DNA of 21,354 bases from CAZBGL01 sp964491375 (GTDB lineage Bacteria > Desulfobacterota > Deferrisomatia > Deferrisomatales > Deferrisomataceae). Below the pieces are notes generated by a model. That model worked only from the letters and a program-made list of their open reading frames with translations. It was not told the DNA's origin and ran no database searches. The first letter of the stretch is position 1; the number at the start of each line of letters is the position of its first letter. A program made the position numbers and the translations under genes. The stretch lies in contig CAZBGL010000134.1 of NCBI GenBank assembly GCA_964491375.1, positions 1 through 21,354 of the forward strand, given 5' to 3'. Of the stretch, positions 15,067-21,354 are shown piece by piece.

Positions 15067-15137
15067 GCTCCCTGCGGGGGAACGCCCCCCGGAGGACGGG
15101 ACCGCCCGATGCCCCCGAACGGGGTTCCGTCCGGAGC
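15067..15137. other. GC-rich DNA with three-way-junction folding potential
   Basis: An outer pairing GCTCC (15067-15071)/GGAGC (15133-15137) encloses two hairpins. One is GGGGG-aacg-CCCCC (15076-15089). The other is an 8 bp stem, 15094-15101/15125-15132 with one G-T pair, capped by CCCC-gaac-GGGG (15113-15124). It lies between the hcp terminator and the receptor promoter, with no gene. It may be a small structured RNA or only a by-product of high GC. Confidence 0.25.
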
Positions 15138-15175
15138 AAAAAAAACCCGGCCCCCTCAGGAAAAGGGGGGCCGGG
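15138..15175 (-). terminator. Intrinsic terminator of hcp
   Basis: A perfect 10 bp stem, CCCGGCCCCC (15146-15155) and GGGGGCCGGG (15166-15175), has a 10-base loop and is followed on the minus strand by eight T residues (15138-15145). It begins 27 bp after the hcp stop and is the strongest terminator in the window. Confidence 0.92.
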
Positions 15176-15202
15176 GTGGGACCACAGGTTCGAAACAGGG
15201 GG

Positions 15203-16852
15203 TCAGGCAGCCTCCTCCACCTTGGCCCCCAGGATTTCTTCAAGGTCCGCCTTCGCCGTGCCGATGGGGCGGATCTCAAAGTTCTCCACCAGCACCTCGA
15301 GCACGTTGGGGCTGACGAATGCGGGTAGCGAGGGCCCCAGGCGGATCCCCTTGATTCCCAGGTGGAACAGGCTCAGGAGGATCGCCACGGCCTTTTGTTC
15401 GTACCACGACAGGATCAGGCTCAAGGGCAGGTCGTTGACCCCGCAGTTGAACGCCTTGGCCAGGGCCAGGGCGATCTGGACCGCCGAATAAGCGTCGTTG
15501 CACTGGCCCACGTCCAGGAGCCGCGGAATGCCGCCGATGTCGCCCAGCTTCTTGTCGAAGAACCGGAACTTGCCGCAGGCGAGCGTGAGGATCACCGTGT
15601 CCCTGGGCGCCCTCTCCACGAACTCGGTGTAGTAGTTCCGCCCGGACTTGGCGCCGTCGCACCCGCCCACCAGGAAAAAGTGGCGGATGGCGCCGGTCTT
15701 GACCGCGTCGACCACCTTGTCGGCGACGCTCAGCACGGCGTTCCGGGCGAACCCCACCGTGACCGTGCCTCGGTCTTCGTCGTTCTCGAACCCCGGCAGC
15801 TCCAGGGCCTTGGCGATGACGGACCCGAAGTCTCCGTTTTCCACGTGGGTCACCCCGGGCCACCCCACCACGCCGGTGGTGAAGATGTTGTCCCGATACC
15901 CCTCCTGGGGCTCCTGGAGGCAGTTGGTGGTCATCAGGATGGCGCCCGGGAAGGCGGCGAACTCCTTCTTCTGGTTCTGCCAAGCGGTTCCGTAGTGGCC
16001 ATAGAGGTGTTCGTACTTCTTGAGTTCCGGATACCCGTGGGCCGGGAGCATCTCGCCGTGGGTGTACACGTAGATCCCCTTGCCCTGGGTCTGCTTGAGC
16101 AGGTCCTCCAGATCCTTGAGATCGTGGCCCGACACCAGGATCGCCTTGCCCTTCTTGTGGCCCAGGGGGACCTCGGTGGGCACGGGATGGCCGAACCGGC
16201 CCGTGTGGGCCGCATCCAGCAGCTCCATGGCCCGGATGTTCACCTCGCCCGTCTTGAGGGCCAGGCCCACCCAGTCCTGGAGCCCTAGGCTCTTGTCGGT
16301 GAGCTTGGACAGGGCCTCGTGGAGGAACGCATACACGGCCTCGTCCTCCTGGCCGAGGATGGCCGCATGGTCCGTGTAGGCGGCCACGCCGCGCAGCCCG
16401 TACAGGGTGATCTCCTGAAGGCTCTGCACGTCCGGGTCCCGGTCCCAGTCGATGGGCAGCCGGGTCTCTTCTCCCTGCCGAACCAGGCCCGCCCGGTCGG
16501 GTGCGGGCTGGAACGACGCAGCCGGATCGTCGAACTGGGTGCGGCCGCCCGCAGCGGCCACTTTTTCCTCCAGGACCTCGCGCAGTGCCACGGCCTGCCG
16601 GATCCAGCGCTCGAACGGCTCGGGATCGAAGTTCACGTTGGTCAGGGTCGAAAACAGCGCCTTGGCCGCGAACCGGTCCACTTCGGGATCGGCCACGCCC
16701 ACCCGCCGGCCCTCATGGGCCACGTGGGCAAGACCCCGCAGGGCGTACGTGAGCAGGTCCTGGAGCGCCGCCACCTCCGGGGTCTTGCCGCAGACACCGA
16801 ACTTCGTGCAGGCTCCTCCCTTGGCCGTCTGTTCACACTGGTTGCAGAACAT
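15203..16852 (-). CDS. hcp: Hydroxylamine reductase / hybrid-cluster protein, class I
   Basis: 549-residue hybrid-cluster (prismane) protein, a cytoplasmic iron-sulfur enzyme linked to NO/hydroxylamine detoxification under anaerobic nitrosative stress. The N-terminal cysteines are spaced C3-x2-C6-x8-C15-x5-C21, the class I pattern ([4Fe-4S], as in Desulfovibrio) and not the longer class II spacing of enterobacteria. Hybrid-cluster ligands are visible: the Glu of GEMLPAHG, the Cys of MTTNC, GGCDGAKSG (persulfide Cys position), LACGKFRF, DVGQCNDAY and the Glu/Lys of SWYEQKAV. The start is the ATG at 16850-16852, after AGGAGGT. An in-frame upstream start would put 57 unrelated residues before MFCNQC. 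No Hcr-type reductase gene is adjacent. An FNR/HcpR-type site and -10 box lie upstream and a strong terminator downstream, so it is likely a single-gene unit. Confidence 0.97.
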   Translation of the reverse strand: MFCNQCEQTAKGGACTKFGVCGKTPEVAALQDLLTYALRGLAHVAHEGRRVGVADPEVDRFAAKALFSTLTNVNFDPEPFERWIRQAVALREVLEEKVAAAGGRTQFDDPAASFQPAPDRAGLVRQGEETRLPIDWDRDPDVQSLQEITLYGLRGVAAYTDHAAILGQEDEAVYAFLHEALSKLTDKSLGLQDWVGLALKTGEVNIRAMELLDAAHTGRFGHPVPTEVPLGHKKGKAILVSGHDLKDLEDLLKQTQGKGIYVYTHGEMLPAHGYPELKKYEHLYGHYGTAWQNQKKEFAAFPGAILMTTNCLQEPQEGYRDNIFTTGVVGWPGVTHVENGDFGSVIAKALELPGFENDEDRGTVTVGFARNAVLSVADKVVDAVKTGAIRHFFLVGGCDGAKSGRNYYTEFVERAPRDTVILTLACGKFRFFDKKLGDIGGIPRLLDVGQCNDAYSAVQIALALAKAFNCGVNDLPLSLILSWYEQKAVAILLSLFHLGIKGIRLGPSLPAFVSPNVLEVLVENFEIRPIGTAKADLEEILGAKVEEAA

Positions 16853-16916
16853 GGTTACCTCCTTCGATCTTCCGGTTGATGGAACGAACGGGTCCGCCCC
16901 CCTCAGGGGCGGCGCC

Positions 16917-16922
16917 ACCATA
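16917..16922 (-). promoter_or_regulatory. Candidate -10 element of hcp
   Basis: Minus-strand TATGGT (16917-16922) predicts transcription start near 16910, about 58 bases before the hcp ATG. Its distance from the palindrome at 16946-16959 is what a class II FNR-family activator requires, and no good -35 box is needed or seen. Confidence 0.45.
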
Positions 16923-16945
16923 CCCGTTTCGGATCGTCCTTTCCC

Positions 16946-16959
16946 TTGAGTCACGTCAA
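16946..16959. promoter_or_regulatory. FNR/HcpR-type operator upstream of hcp
   Basis: TTGAG-TCAC-GTCAA differs by one base from a perfect TTGAC-N4-GTCAA palindrome, the half-site form used by CRP/FNR-family regulators and, as I recall, by HcpR of Deltaproteobacteria. Its centre (16952.5) is about 42 bp upstream of the inferred hcp transcription start, a typical activating position. It lies in the divergent interval shared with the Spy-like gene. Confidence 0.6.
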
Positions 16960-16961
16960 GC

Positions 16962-16995
16962 CCCGCCGGGTTTTTGATACGGTTGAACCGGCGGG
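16962..16995. repeat. Inverted repeat in the hcp/Spy-like divergent interval
   Basis: Perfect 8 bp arms CCCGCCGG (16962-16969) and CCGGCGGG (16988-16995) are separated by 18 bp. The right arm overlaps the -35 end of the plus-strand promoter candidate, so it could be an operator for the Spy-like gene. A five-T run lies between the arms. No regulator is known. Confidence 0.3.
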
Positions 16996-17011
16996 CGGAT
17001 TGGGGTAGCGT
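16983..17011 (+). promoter_or_regulatory. Candidate sigma70 promoter for the Spy-like gene
   Basis: TTGAAC (16983-16988), exactly 17 bp, then TAGCGT (17006-17011). Transcription would begin near 17018 and the ATG is at 17041, with GGAGAGGG as ribosome-binding site. Confidence 0.45.
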
Positions 17012-17040
17012 GGGCCGGACCACCGGGCGAGGAGAGGGCG

Positions 17041-17571
17041 ATGCCGAGGAAAGGGCGGACTCTTCTGTGGATTCTCCTGGGCGGATGGCTCCTGTCCAGT
17101 TCCACGGCCACGGCCTCTCCGCCGGGCCCTCCTCCCGTGGCGACGGCCCCTGAACTCACAGCGGCGTGCTTCACCGACCTGTCCGAACTGGGCCTGTCCG
17201 GCGAGGTGCTTCAACGGCTCGAACGCCGACGCACCGAACTCCGGAAGAAGATCATCCGGATACGTGCGGAGATCCAGGTGCTCCGGCTGGACCTGGAGGA
17301 ACTCCTCCGGGACCGCAACTTCGACCTCACCCGGGCCCAGAAACTGGTGGGCGAGATCTCGGTGAAGGAATCCGAGATCCGGGTGGCCCACACCGAGTTC
17401 CTCCACGACCTGGCCCACGAACTGACGGACGAGCAATGGCAGGCTCTGCTGGACCGGGCTGTCCGGTGCGGTGGGTGCGGAAAGGAACGGCCGGGAGGAC
17501 ACGGCCCGTGCCGGCACCACGCGGGGGATGCCGGGTGCGGAGCGGCGCCCCGAACCCGCCAGGCACAGTGA
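17041..17571 (+). CDS. Spy/CpxP-like periplasmic protein with Cys/His-rich C-terminal tail
   Basis: 176-residue exported protein. A signal peptide covers about 1-26 (LLWILLGGWLLSSSTATAS). A mostly helical, highly charged domain (about 45-140) resembles the periplasmic Spy/CpxP/ZraP group of chaperones and metal-stress sensors, including a late LTDEQWQALLD similar to the group's LTxxQ motif. The tail contains C143-x2-C146, H154, C157, H159-H160 and C166, with C43 near the start of the domain, suggesting metal binding. It is transcribed divergently from hcp over a 188 bp regulatory interval and is convergent with the PLP genes. The assignment is by architecture only; another small periplasmic metal-binding protein is possible. 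The 60 bp after its stop hold no T-rich terminator. Confidence 0.68.
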   Translation: MPRKGRTLLWILLGGWLLSSSTATASPPGPPPVATAPELTAACFTDLSELGLSGEVLQRLERRRTELRKKIIRIRAEIQVLRLDLEELLRDRNFDLTRAQKLVGEISVKESEIRVAHTEFLHDLAHELTDEQWQALLDRAVRCGGCGKERPGGHGPCRHHAGDAGCGAAPRTRQAQ

Positions 17572-17631
17572 GCTCGGTCTTCGCCCCCTCCCTCTTCGTG
17601 CCCTGCCCGAGGCGCGGAGGCGGACCGCGGC

Positions 17632-18783
17632 TCACCCGAGGGCCTGGTCCAGATCGGCCCAAAGGTCCTCCAGATCCTCCAGCCCTACCGAGAGCCGGAG
17701 CAGCCCCGGGGTGATCCCGAGCCGCCGCCGGTGTTCGGGTGGCATGGCCGCGTGGGACATGGTCCAGGGATAGGAGAGGATGGACTCCACCCCCCCCAGG
17801 CTCGGGGCCACCACCGGGATGCGCACCTTCCGGAGCACGCCGAGGGCCCGCTCTTCCGAGCCCACGTCGAAGCTGAGCACCGCACCCGGGCCGGATGCCT
17901 GCCTGCGGTGCACCTCGGCTCCGGGGTGTCGCTCCAGCCCCGGATAGTACACGGCCACAACCCGGGAGTCGGCCGCAAGCCTCCGGGCGAGCTCCGCTGC
18001 GGAGGCCTCTCCGAGGTCGTACCGCGCCTTCAGGGTCTTGATCCCCCGGAGCAGGAGCCAGGCGTCGTGGGGGGAGAGCACGCCTCCCAGGGCGTTCTGG
18101 AGGTATCCCACCTGCTGGGCGATGTCGGCGTCCGCCACCACGGCGCAGCCGGCCACCAGGTCGCTGTGCCCCCCCAGGAACTTGGTGGCGCTGTGCACCA
18201 CGATGTCGGCCCCCAACGCCAACGGACGCTGGCGCAGAGGGGTCATAAACGTGTTGTCCACCACCGCAAGCGCGCCGCGTTCCCGGGCCGCTTCGCAGGC
18301 TGCCCGGATGTCGGTGATGGCAAGGAGGGGGTTGGAGGGGCTCTCCAGCCACACCATGCGGGTGTTGGACCGCAGCCCTCGCCGGACCGCGCCAGGATCC
18401 CCGGTGTCCACAAAGGTGGCCTCCACCCCGAACCGGGAAAACACCGCGGTGAGCGCGCGGAACGTGCCGCCGTAGACATCCCGGCTGGCGAGCACGTGGT
18501 CTCCCCGACCGAGCAGGGCCATCACCGTGGTGATGGCCGCCATGCCCGACGCAAAGGCAAACCCCGCCGTCCCCCCTTCCAGTTCGGCCACGAGCGACTC
18601 CACGGCGTGGCGGGTGGGATTGCCGGAACGGCTGTAATCGTAGGGACCGGGATGTTCGGGATCCTCCTGGTGGAACGTGCTCGCCATGACGATGGGCACC
18701 CCCACGGCGCCCGTGGCGGGCTCCACCTCGGCACGCCCTCCCACGAGCCGGGTGGACGGGTTCCGCCGTATCGTGTCGGTCAT
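17632..18783 (-). CDS. Trans-sulfuration PLP enzyme, cystathionine gamma-synthase/lyase family (second copy)
   Basis: 383-residue cytoplasmic Cys/Met-metabolism PLP-dependent enzyme. It could act as cystathionine gamma-synthase, gamma-lyase or O-acyl-homoserine sulfhydrylase; sequence alone does not decide which. The phosphate-binding YDYSRSGNPTR (48-58), SGMAAITT (79-86), DNTFMTP (176-182) and the PLP lysine K201 in HSATKFLGGHSD are intact. The C-terminal LRLSVGLEDLEDL is typical. The start is the ATG at 18781-18783, giving a 4 bp ATGA overlap with the upstream paralogue, so the two enzymes are made together. The arrangement suggests paired steps of methionine-cysteine interconversion. A 71 bp block is almost identical to the upstream copy, hinting at recent duplication or gene conversion. 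Confidence 0.9.
   Translation of the reverse strand: MTDTIRRNPSTRLVGGRAEVEPATGAVGVPIVMASTFHQEDPEHPGPYDYSRSGNPTRHAVESLVAELEGGTAGFAFASGMAAITTVMALLGRGDHVLASRDVYGGTFRALTAVFSRFGVEATFVDTGDPGAVRRGLRSNTRMVWLESPSNPLLAITDIRAACEAARERGALAVVDNTFMTPLRQRPLALGADIVVHSATKFLGGHSDLVAGCAVVADADIAQQVGYLQNALGGVLSPHDAWLLLRGIKTLKARYDLGEASAAELARRLAADSRVVAVYYPGLERHPGAEVHRRQASGPGAVLSFDVGSEERALGVLRKVRIPVVAPSLGGVESILSYPWTMSHAAMPPEHRRRLGITPGLLRLSVGLEDLEDLWADLDQALG
18161..18231. repeat. 71 bp block shared by the tandem PLP genes (copy 1)
   Basis: Aligns with 19321-19391 with three mismatches by eye; 58 of the last 59 bases match. It encodes the segment around QRPLALGADIVVHSATKFL. Confidence 0.8.
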
Positions 18784-19925
18784 GCGTCTCCTCCGCGCAG
18801 GGCCTGGTCCAAGTCTTCCATGAGGTCTTCGACCGCCTCCAGCCCCACGGACAGGCGCACCAGGTCGTCGGTGATTCCCAGGCGCTCCCGCAGCGCAGCG
18901 GGCATGTCGCAGTGGGTCTGGAGGCTGGGCACCGTGACCAGGGTCTCCACCCCCCCCAGGCTCTCGGCAAACGTGACGAGCCGGAGCCGTTCCAGGAACT
19001 TGCCCAGCCGGGCGGCCGAGCGCAGCCGGAAGCTGAGCATGGCACCGAACCCTGCAGCCTGCCCGGCGAGCAGCCCGTGGCCGGGATGGTCCGGAAGGCC
19101 GGGATAGTATACGCGGGTGACCCCGGGATGTCCCGCAAGGAACCGGGCCAGGGCGAGCGCAGTGTCGCACTGGCGCTCCACGCGCACCGCCAGGGTCTTG
19201 AGACTACGCACCAGGAGCCACGACTGGAACGGATCGAGCACCCCGCCGGTGGTGTTCTGGAGGAACGCGAGCCGCTCGCCCGCCTCCTCTTCCCGGGCCA
19301 CCAGGATCCCGGCGAGCAGGTCGTTGTGCCCTCCCAGGAACTTGGTGGCGCTGTGCACCACGATGTCGGCTCCCAACGCCAACGGACGCTGCAGGTACGG
19401 GGTGAGGAACGTGCTGTCCACCACGAGCCGGGCACCCCGTGCGTGGGCGAGCGCCGCAAGGGCCCGAATGTCGGCCACCTTGAGAAGCGGGTTGGTGGGG
19501 GACTCCACGAGCACGGCCCGCGTGTGGGAGCGCAAGGCGGCCTCCACCGCGCCCGTGTCCGACGTGTCCACGTAGGAGACGTCCAGCCCGTAGGCCGCGA
19601 ACACCTGGTCCAGCACGCGGTAGGTGCCGCCGTACAGGTCCTCGGTCACGATGAGATGGTCCCCGGGCCGAAACAGCATGAACAACGTGGTGAGCGCGGC
19701 CATACCGGAACTGAACGCCAGGGCCCTGGCGCCCCCCTCCAGTCCGGCCAGGGCCTCTTCCAGCACCTTCCGGGTGGGGTTGGCCGTGCGGGAGTAGTCG
19801 AACCCGGTGGTCCGCCCGAGGCCCGGGTGGGCGAAGGTGGCGCTGGGGTGGATGGGTGTGCTGATGGCGCCGGTCTCGGGGTCGGTTCCCAGACCGGATC
19901 GTACCAAGCGGGTCTCCAGGCGCAT
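18780..19925 (-). CDS. Trans-sulfuration PLP enzyme, cystathionine gamma-synthase/lyase family (first copy)
   Basis: 381-residue paralogue of the next gene, with all catalytic marks: FDYSRTANPTR (42-52), SSGMAALTT (72-80), DLYGGTYR (96-103), DSTFLTP (170-176) and K195 in HSATKFLGGHND. The C-terminal VRLSVGLEAVEDL is also present. The most likely activity is cystathionine gamma-synthase, gamma-lyase or O-acyl-homoserine sulfhydrylase. It is the first of the pair, after a 237 bp interval below cysN. The start is the ATG at 19923-19925 with GAGGG upstream. A longer in-frame start at 20141 would cross structured leader DNA and add residues unlike the family. The interval carries two hairpins but no SAM-riboswitch signature that I could recognise. 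Proximity to cysN supports a role in assimilatory sulfur metabolism. Confidence 0.91.
   Translation of the reverse strand: MRLETRLVRSGLGTDPETGAISTPIHPSATFAHPGLGRTTGFDYSRTANPTRKVLEEALAGLEGGARALAFSSGMAALTTLFMLFRPGDHLIVTEDLYGGTYRVLDQVFAAYGLDVSYVDTSDTGAVEAALRSHTRAVLVESPTNPLLKVADIRALAALAHARGARLVVDSTFLTPYLQRPLALGADIVVHSATKFLGGHNDLLAGILVAREEEAGERLAFLQNTTGGVLDPFQSWLLVRSLKTLAVRVERQCDTALALARFLAGHPGVTRVYYPGLPDHPGHGLLAGQAAGFGAMLSFRLRSAARLGKFLERLRLVTFAESLGGVETLVTVPSLQTHCDMPAALRERLGITDDLVRLSVGLEAVEDLMEDLDQALRGGDA
19321..19391. repeat. 71 bp block shared by the tandem PLP genes (copy 2)
   Basis: Partner of 18161-18231. The flanking codons diverge quickly on both sides, so the similarity is local rather than gene-wide. 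Confidence 0.8.
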
Positions 19926-19945
19926 GACATACCCTCTTTGCGGCG

Positions 19946-19975
19946 GTCCGGCGCCCGGCATGCACGCCACCGGAC
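19946..19975 (-). promoter_or_regulatory. Leader hairpin upstream of the PLP gene pair
   Basis: GTCCGG (19946-19951) pairs with CCGGAC (19970-19975), with a smaller GGC/GCC pairing inside. It ends about 20 bp before the start codon of the first PLP gene, close to its ribosome-binding site, so it could influence translation. No known riboswitch class was recognised. Confidence 0.3.
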
Positions 19976-20066
19976 GCTGAAAATAGGCTCTTCCACCAGG
20001 CTCCTCGCTCGGAAACCTCGGGGCTGCGGCGACACCCCACACCGCCGGCCGAGGGTCGCGGGCAGA

Positions 20067-20088
20067 AGGCCCCCTCTCACAGGGGCCT
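20067..20088 (-). terminator. Possible weak terminator after cysN
   Basis: A 7 bp stem AGGCCCC/GGGGCCT with an 8-base loop lies 75 bp after the cysN stop and is followed on the minus strand by only TTCT. It may partly separate cysN from the PLP genes or be an attenuator. Confidence 0.35.
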
Positions 20089-20162
20089 AGAGATGCCGCC
20101 GCCTCCAACACCCGCGCCAGGCCCCGGGGCGCGCGGCTCACCGCCGGGCCGGACGTGCCGGT

Positions 20163-21354
20163 TCACAATCCGATGGCGTCGGCCGGCTCCGGCTCCGGCC
20201 GGGCCCCGTCCTTGTACAGGACCAGGGCCACCCCTTCGCCTTTCCGGCGGAACGTGAAGCTGAGGTCGTGCTCCCAGGCCATGCGCGCGACGGGCTCGAT
20301 CTGGCCCGGGTCCCGGAGGCGAAAGAGCACCCGGTTCCCACGGGCCAACGTGTCCAGAAAATAGGAGGTCACCACGAACTCCACCGTCCCCGCCTCCCGG
20401 GTCAAATCCACCAGGTTCCCCTCGGGCTCGGTGGCGAAGTGGCGATCCAGGTGGATCACCTGGGCTCCGGCCGCACCCTCCACAGGCCGGGCCTCCCGGA
20501 TGATACCCCCGCCCGCGATTCGCACACCATCCTGGATCACGAACCGGCCCGTGGCCGGGTTTTCACCGAATGGGTCCACCGCCAGGGGCCGGCGGAGCGC
20601 GAGCACCACGTTGCCCACCTCGGGCGCCTCCAACCGCTCGGCGTGGCGCTCCACCACGGCCAGAGTCGACGAGTCCAGGCGGTCTTCCACATCCGCTACC
20701 CGCACCTCCACCTCGGCCGTGGCGAGTTTGAGCCGGTATTCCTTTCCCCTGTGCAGCGGGACCTTGCCCAGCCAGAACAGGCTGGCCCGAAGTTCCCGGG
20801 CCACCACCGGGGGCCTTTCGGGCAGGGCCATGACCTCGCCCCGTTCCACGAACACCTCCTCGTCCAGCGTGATCCCCACACATTCGCCGGCAGCGGCCTC
20901 GGGGAGGGGCCCCTTCCCCCATTGCTCCACGGTGCGCACCCTTGCCGTGCGCCCCGATGGATAGAAGCATACTGCCTGGCCCGGGTGCACCGTGCCCGCC
21001 TCGATGCGACCCACGTACCGCCGGGTCCCGCCCCAGGTGTACACGTCCTGGACCGGGAAACGAAGGGGGAGTTCCGCCCCCTTCCGGGGCGGGCTGAGTT
21101 CGTCCAAGGCCTGGAGCACCGTGGGGCCCCGATACCAGGGGGTACGGTCCGAGGAACGGGCCACATTGTCCCCTTCTCGCGCGGACACCGGGATCACGTG
21201 GACTGGCACGATGCCCACCGAGTGGAGGAACGCGCGGATGTCGTTCTCCGCCCTCTGGAACACGCCCCGATCGTACCCGGCCCGGTCCAGTTTGTTCACC
21301 ACCACCAATACATGACGGATCCCCAGCAGCGACAGGATGTAGGCGTGGCGCCGG
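20163..21354 (-). CDS. cysN: Sulfate adenylyltransferase GTPase subunit CysN, 5'-truncated by window edge
   Basis: The visible 396 residues start inside the GTPase domain at the window edge with RRHAYILSLLGIRHV and VVVNKLDR, the NKxD guanine-recognition motif. CysN hydrolyses GTP to drive APS formation from ATP and sulfate with CysD, whose gene probably lies just beyond the edge. Next come the CysN-typical IPVSAREGDNV, TPWYRGPTVLQAL and the two EF-Tu-like beta-barrel domains, ending at RFVIQDGVRIAGGGII. No APS-kinase (CysC) domain is fused. Instead, 111 more residues follow (encoded at 20166-20498), with YFLDTLARG, FRLRDPGQIEPVARMAW and a final VALVLYKDG. They faintly recall the second half of a TusA-like fold without a catalytic Cys. 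The stop is TGA at 20163-20165. Confidence 0.93.
   Translation of the reverse strand, partial: RRHAYILSLLGIRHVLVVVNKLDRAGYDRGVFQRAENDIRAFLHSVGIVPVHVIPVSAREGDNVARSSDRTPWYRGPTVLQALDELSPPRKGAELPLRFPVQDVYTWGGTRRYVGRIEAGTVHPGQAVCFYPSGRTARVRTVEQWGKGPLPEAAAGECVGITLDEEVFVERGEVMALPERPPVVARELRASLFWLGKVPLHRGKEYRLKLATAEVEVRVADVEDRLDSSTLAVVERHAERLEAPEVGNVVLALRRPLAVDPFGENPATGRFVIQDGVRIAGGGIIREARPVEGAAGAQVIHLDRHFATEPEGNLVDLTREAGTVEFVVTSYFLDTLARGNRVLFRLRDPGQIEPVARMAWEHDLSFTFRRKGEGVALVLYKDGARPEPEPADAIGL

Overview
This is a GC-rich bacterial chromosomal window with tightly packed genes, many with 1-8 bp overlaps. The gene set points to an anaerobic or microaerobic member of the Desulfobacterota (Geobacter- or Deferrisoma-like lineages): a four-subunit 2-oxoacid:ferredoxin oxidoreductase, a class I hybrid-cluster protein (Hcp), system II cytochrome c assembly (ResB/CcsA), a geopeptide-type radical SAM maturase and a cysteine-rich 'CW' sensor kinase. 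The assignment is an inference from gene content; there is no rRNA or other marker gene in the window. I saw no tRNA, rRNA, CRISPR array or insertion sequence.

Left block (25-7632, all minus strand, read right to left). A small His-rich membrane protein, a two-CW histidine kinase, a phasin-like coiled-coil protein and a UbiB/ABC1-type kinase lead into korDABC, which encodes 2-oxoglutarate (or a related 2-oxoacid):ferredoxin oxidoreductase. Below korC lies a decayed hybrid sensor kinase whose catalytic core is missing, then a hotdog acyl-CoA thioesterase. A sigma70-like promoter at 7664-7692 could drive the series.

Middle-left (7705-11292). motA-motB run on the plus strand behind a good match to a flagellar sigma28 promoter. 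They converge on ccsA-resB, which run on the minus strand from their own promoter-like sequence. The CcsA lacks the Asp and Glu of the usual WDPKE segment.

Centre (11350-15064, minus strand). A TonB-dependent outer-membrane receptor is followed by a 41-codon ORF that looks like a ribosomally made, post-translationally modified peptide (RiPP) precursor. It has a hydrophilic leader, a Cys-Cys core and a Pro/Ser-rich tail. Ten bases after its stop is an intrinsic terminator, and immediately beyond that is a radical SAM/SPASM peptide maturase. This peptide system is the most interesting part of the window.

Right (15138-21354). hcp (minus) has a strong terminator downstream and an FNR/HcpR-type palindrome centred about 42 bp upstream of its inferred transcription start. 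A divergent plus-strand gene encodes a Spy/CpxP-like periplasmic protein with a Cys/His-rich tail. Two tandem minus-strand genes for Cys/Met-metabolism PLP enzymes (cystathionine gamma-synthase/lyase type) follow, sharing a nearly identical 71 bp block. A 5'-truncated cysN (ATP sulfurylase GTPase subunit) runs off the right edge and has an unusual 111-residue C-terminal extension. The cysN and PLP genes fit assimilation of sulfur into cysteine or methionine.
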